From the NCBI GenBank assembly GCA_964586075.1, contig CAZPGZ010000004.1:1-64000 (forward strand): a stretch of DNA of 64,000 nucleotides, read 5' to 3'. The position numbers and the translations under genes were made by a program. The notes beneath the pieces are model-generated. The model saw only the letters and a program-made list of their open reading frames with translations. It did not search any database and was not told where the DNA came from. This DNA is from JBAZLV01 sp964586075. GTDB lineage: Bacteria > Nitrospirota > UBA9217. Shown in pieces: positions 60,810-64,000 of the stretch; positions within the stretch are counted from its first letter, which is position 1, and the number at the start of each line of letters is the position of its first letter.

Positions 60810-61928
60810 ATGAAAGATAATATAATAAAATGTGGCATTTTGGAAAATTCTTTCGGAGGTTTTTTTAAAGGCAAGCGTATCTTTATTACCGGACATACTG
60901 GTTTTAAAGGTTCTTGGCTTTGTCTGTGGCTGTCCGCGCTTGGCGCGGAAGTCAGCGGTTATGCTCTAAATCCACCGACGGATCCAAGCTTGTTCGAGCT
61001 TGCAAACATCAAAAAAAATGTTTTCTCAACAATTGCCGATGTGAGGGACAATGTAGCATTAACAAAAGCGTTGCTTGCCGTCCGACCTGAGATTGTTATC
61101 CATATGGCGGCACAGCCGCTCGTACGAGATTCCTACAAAATACCAGCAGAGACGTATTCTATCAATGTCATGGGTACGGTGAATTTGTTCGAATCCGTGC
61201 GCCAGTGCGATACCGTAAGAGCGGTTCTGAATATAACAACAGACAAATGTTACGAGAATAAAGAATGGGTGTGGGGTTATAGGGAGAACGAACCACTGGG
61301 AGGATACGACCCCTATTCAAACAGCAAGGCCTGCTCGGAGCTGGTGACATCTGCTTACCGGAACTCTTATTTTAACCCGAAAGACTATTCGTCTCACGGT
61401 GTGGCGATTGCATCAGCCAGAGCCGGAAACGTTATCGGTGGTGGTGACTGGGCTACGGACAGATTGGTGCCCGATTGCATCAGGGCTCTTTTGAATAAAG
61501 AGAAAATCTTGATCAGAAATCCCCAGGCGATTCGTCCATGGCAGCATGTGCTCGAGCCACTGAATGGATATCTCATGCTGGCGAAAAAATTATATGAAGA
61601 TGGACCGCGCTATGCAAAAGCTTGGAACTTTGGTCCTGATGATTCAGACGCCAAGCCGGTCGAATGGCTGGTTAAGCAGTTGTGTGCGACATGGGGTGAG
61701 GGAGCTTCCTATACGATTAATACAGCAGCGCATCCTCATGAAGCTCACTATCTCAAGCTCGACTGCTCCCAAGCAATCAATGAACTGGACTGGCATCCCA
61801 AGTGGAATTTGGAAAAAGCAATAAGCACCATTTTTGAGTGGACACAAGAATATCGAAATCATAAAGATATTAAGAGTATTTGTTTAAAACAAATTGAAAT
61901 ATATCTTGCACACGAGGATACTGCATGA
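60810..61928 (+). CDS. rfbG: CDP-glucose 4,6-dehydratase
   Basis: About 372 residues. Extended SDR: NAD motif TGHTGFKGSW, active-site YSNSK segment (DPYSNSKACSE), and AARPIQHVLEP-like RPWQHVLEPLNGYL. The TGHTGFKG form is specific to CDP-glucose rather than dTDP-glucose dehydratases. It yields CDP-6-deoxy-4-keto-glucose. The ATG of MKDNII is chosen because it lies closest to the domain and follows CAGGCAA. Its stop overlaps the next start by four bases. Confidence 0.93.
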   Translation: MKDNIIKCGILENSFGGFFKGKRIFITGHTGFKGSWLCLWLSALGAEVSGYALNPPTDPSLFELANIKKNVFSTIADVRDNVALTKALLAVRPEIVIHMAAQPLVRDSYKIPAETYSINVMGTVNLFESVRQCDTVRAVLNITTDKCYENKEWVWGYRENEPLGGYDPYSNSKACSELVTSAYRNSYFNPKDYSSHGVAIASARAGNVIGGGDWATDRLVPDCIRALLNKEKILIRNPQAIRPWQHVLEPLNGYLMLAKKLYEDGPRYAKAWNFGPDDSDAKPVEWLVKQLCATWGEGASYTINTAAHPHEAHYLKLDCSQAINELDWHPKWNLEKAISTIFEWTQEYRNHKDIKSICLKQIEIYLAHEDTA

Positions 61929-63148
61929 ATTGCAGATTTTGCAAAAAAGAAAATATTTTCAAGTTTCTTGAGCTGGGAGCCATGGCCTTGGCAAACAGCT
62001 TTCTTACTGATCAGGAATTAGCGTCTGGGAAGGAACAGATCTATCCCTTGGATGTCCTTTTTTGCGAACAATGCGGTTTGGTACAAATCGGCCATGTAGT
62101 GGCACCCGATGCGCTTTTTAAGGAGTATATATATTTTTCTGCCACCTCTGATCTGGTTCATAAGCATGCCGACTACTTGGCAAAAAGTTTTCAGAAACGG
62201 TTTAGTCTGACGGAGGATTCAAGAGTTGTTGAAATTGCTAGCAATGACGGGACAGTGTTGCAGTATTTTAAAAAAATCGGTCTGCAGACTCTTGGTGTAG
62301 AACCAGCCAAAAACATCGCAACGGTGGCAGAAAAGTCAGGTATTGAAACAGTTAATGATTTTTTCAACGAAGCAACATCACAACAGATGAAAAATAAATA
62401 CGGAACTGCCGATGTTATCCTTGCACGGCATGTGTTTGCTCATGTTCCGGAAATTCACGGATTTGTTAAAGGCCTAAAAAATCTTTTACATGATCATGGC
62501 GTAATTGCCATTGAGGCTCCTTATCTGATTGACTTTGTCGAAAAGACAGAATTTGACACGGTTTATCATGAACACTATTCATATCTATCAATGCGTGCCA
62601 TGTCCTACCTGTTCAATCTTTATGGGATGGAAATTTTTGACGCCGAAAGAGTAGCTATTCATGGCGGGTCTATTATTTATTTTATCGGCAACAAAGGAAA
62701 GCATGAAATAGGCGCGAACGCGCAGAAGTTGATACAGTCAGAGATCGAAAAGAAGCTTGATCAAAAAGAGACTTATATCAATTTTGCAAAACGAACATCA
62801 ATGATTAAAGCAGACTTGGTTGATCTGTTAAAAAAGATCAAAGCATCGGGAAAAAGGATCGCCGCCTACGGAGCTCCGGCCAAGGGAAATACCTTGCTCA
62901 ATTATTGTGGCATTACGCGTGATCTTGTTGAATATACTGTTGATAAAAGTCCTTACAAACAGAATCTTTTTACACCGGGCGCTCATCTGCGGGTATTTCA
63001 TCCAGATAAACTTGTTCAGGACATGCCGGATTTTGTATTATTACTAGCATGGAATTTTGCCGAAGAAATTTTTGAACAACAGAAAGAATACCGCTCAAAG
63101 GGTGGCAAATTTATTCTGCCCATTCCTGATGTCAGGATCGTGTCATGA
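61925..63148 (+). CDS. Sugar C-methyltransferase (TylC3/Methyltransf_13-14 type)
   Basis: 407 residues in three domains. An N-terminal zinc-binding segment has CRFC and CEQCGLVQIGH. A Rossmann SAM domain has VVEIASNDGTVLQYF and ILARHVFAHVPEIHGFV. A C-terminal domain has AYGAPAKGNTLLNYCGI. This is the layout of NDP-sugar C-3 methyltransferases such as those for mycarose, with a His-Glu-His segment (YHEHYSYLS) near the active site. It would methylate the 4-keto-6-deoxy sugar made by RfbG. Confidence 0.9.
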   Translation: MNCRFCKKENIFKFLELGAMALANSFLTDQELASGKEQIYPLDVLFCEQCGLVQIGHVVAPDALFKEYIYFSATSDLVHKHADYLAKSFQKRFSLTEDSRVVEIASNDGTVLQYFKKIGLQTLGVEPAKNIATVAEKSGIETVNDFFNEATSQQMKNKYGTADVILARHVFAHVPEIHGFVKGLKNLLHDHGVIAIEAPYLIDFVEKTEFDTVYHEHYSYLSMRAMSYLFNLYGMEIFDAERVAIHGGSIIYFIGNKGKHEIGANAQKLIQSEIEKKLDQKETYINFAKRTSMIKADLVDLLKKIKASGKRIAAYGAPAKGNTLLNYCGITRDLVEYTVDKSPYKQNLFTPGAHLRVFHPDKLVQDMPDFVLLLAWNFAEEIFEQQKEYRSKGGKFILPIPDVRIVS

Positions 63149-63669
63149 TTTTCGCAGAGACGATTTTAAAGGATTCTTATCTTATCGATATGGAGCCTAT
63201 TGAAGACGAAAGAGGTTTTTTCTCACGAAGTTTTTGCCAAAAAGAATTTTCTTCCCACGGGCTGAAAACGAATATTGCGCAGTGCAATGTCTCTTTTAAC
63301 AAAAAGAAGGGTACCTTGCGCGGCATGCACTTTCAAATACCGCCGAAAGCAGAGGCAAAGCTTGTACGCTGTACCCGTGGTGCGATATATGATGTTATCA
63401 TTGATCTGCGACCTCAATCATTAACATATTGCAAATGGACGGCATTTGATTTGACAGCACAAAATTGCAAGGCGCTTTACATACCGGAAGGATTTGCCCA
63501 CGGTTTTCAAACGGTGGAAGATGATTCTGAAGTTTTTTACCAGATGTTTGAGTCCTATGCCCCGGATTATGCTGCGGGCGTAAGATGGGATGATCCGGCT
63601 TTCGGTATCACCTGGCCACTCAGCAACCCTATTATGTCTGAAAAAGACAAGAGATATCCTCTTTTTTAA
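63145..63669 (+). CDS. rfbC: RmlC-type NDP-4-keto-sugar 3,5-epimerase
   Basis: 174 residues, cupin-like fold. FSRSFCQKEF, the catalytic His region TLRGMHFQIPPKAEAKLVRC, and IPEGFAHGFQTVEDDSEVFYQM match RmlC. Context (rfbF-rfbG and a C-methyltransferase) suggests it works on the CDP sugar instead of dTDP-rhamnose. It overlaps the methyltransferase stop by four bases. Confidence 0.9.
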   Translation: MIFAETILKDSYLIDMEPIEDERGFFSRSFCQKEFSSHGLKTNIAQCNVSFNKKKGTLRGMHFQIPPKAEAKLVRCTRGAIYDVIIDLRPQSLTYCKWTAFDLTAQNCKALYIPEGFAHGFQTVEDDSEVFYQMFESYAPDYAAGVRWDDPAFGITWPLSNPIMSEKDKRYPLF

Positions 63670-63680
63670 AAGACCTCAAT

Positions 63681-64000
63681 ATGAAGATTCTTCTTATTGG
63701 TAAGACCGGACAGCTTGGCGGCGATATACTGAAAAATGGCACAAACCATGAAATTCATGCACCTGAGCGGTTCATGCTGGATATTGAATCGAAAGATGAA
63801 ATTGAGAGAGCAGTAAAAACGTATAGACCCTCAGTGGTAATAAATACTGCGGCATTTCATAATGTTCCGCTCTGTGAAACTGAGCATGAAAAAGCTTTTC
63901 GCGTAAACTGCATTGCTGTCAGGGATATTGCCCTTGTCTGCAGAAAAATGGGCGCTCGATTCGTAACTTTCAGTTCTGATTATGTCTTTGGTGGCGAAAA
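63681..64000 (+). CDS. RmlD-type sugar-nucleotide reductase (partial)
   Basis: The first 106 residues of a Rossmann-fold reductase, cut by the window end. LLIGKTGQLGGDIL is the NAD(P) motif, VVINTAAFHNVPLCETEHEKAFRVNCIA and FSSDYVFGG match RmlD-like 4-reductases. The classical Ala-Tyr-Thr of RmlD is Ala-Phe-His here, so substrate may differ from dTDP-rhamnose. It follows rfbC after 11 bases and would complete the deoxysugar by 4-keto reduction. Confidence 0.88.
   Translation, partial: MKILLIGKTGQLGGDILKNGTNHEIHAPERFMLDIESKDEIERAVKTYRPSVVINTAAFHNVPLCETEHEKAFRVNCIAVRDIALVCRKMGARFVTFSSDYVFGGE

Noticed and set aside
1..64000. CRISPR arrays, insertion sequences, tRNA or rRNA genes
   Set aside because: I looked for regularly spaced repeats, transposase-like frames and cloverleaf-type sequences by eye and found none that I could support; a tRNAscan or Infernal run would be decisive.

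Overview
The window reads as a stretch of chromosome from a Gram-negative, LPS-making bacterium with anaerobic metabolism. Evidence for an outer membrane is a long bamA-skp-lpxD-fabZ-lpxA-lpxI-lpxB-msbA-waaA-lpxK-gmhB-waaF run. Evidence for anaerobic capacity is a pyruvate formate-lyase with its activase, a ferredoxin-fused nitroreductase and a likely selenoprotein. The gene mix (UPF0182, DUF3617, short ArgA, LpxI rather than LpxH, a GpgS-type glycosyltransferase) would fit Nitrospirota or a deltaproteobacterial lineage; this is an inference from gene content and I cannot place it more closely. Coding density is high and no rRNA, tRNA, CRISPR or transposase was seen.

Layout. 1-9.5 kb: a cupin, a TAXI-type binding protein, a frameshifted glutaredoxin, then a minus-strand block (nitroreductase, UPF0182, RraA-like, coiled-coil protein), then YbjQ, a degenerate receiver-PilZ protein and a RodZ-like HTH protein. 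9.5-13.5 kb: a Tim44-like protein and then an AT-rich minus-strand run of four small accessory genes separated by integron attC-type palindromes, with no integrase in view. 13.8-19.9 kb: DUF3617, O-methyltransferase and PagL-like proteins, a two-component system with Spy-like periplasmic proteins, and DUF4405. 20-23.2 kb: a ZTP (pfl) riboswitch with overlapping terminator in front of pflB-pflA. 23.3-31.9 kb: secreted protein, candidate orphan RNA, M16 protease, DUF2064, TVP38, nth, DUF4253, a small Lys/Ala-rich exported protein, serine hydrolase. 32-36.4 kb: an organic-solute cluster (HAD phosphatase, two glycosyltransferases, a mechanosensitive-type membrane protein) preceded by a promoter and terminator that define a short leader RNA. 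36.5-41.4 kb: copper-chaperone-like protein, a repeat protein, a HesB/IscA-like selenoprotein read through an in-frame TGA, fabF, argA, hemW.

41.4-64 kb is the envelope-building region. A good sigma-70-type promoter precedes bamA and almost everything downstream is co-directional with short gaps or overlaps. Inside it, a Gfo/Idh oxidoreductase and a DegT aminotransferase sit between lpxI and lpxB; they match GnnA/GnnB, implying a lipid A built on 2,3-diamino-2,3-dideoxyglucose with amide-linked chains at position 3. After Kdo and heptose genes come three glycosyltransferases and then a CDP-sugar pathway (glucose-1-phosphate cytidylyltransferase, CDP-glucose 4,6-dehydratase, C-methyltransferase, 3,5-epimerase, and a reductase cut by the window end) that should make a C-methylated 6-deoxyhexose for the O-chain.

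The items most worth follow-up are the HesB-like selenoprotein, the integrase-less attC cassette run, the leader RNA in front of the solute cluster, the unassigned small RNA near 24 kb, and the GnnAB-type lipid A coexisting with a PagL-like deacylase.
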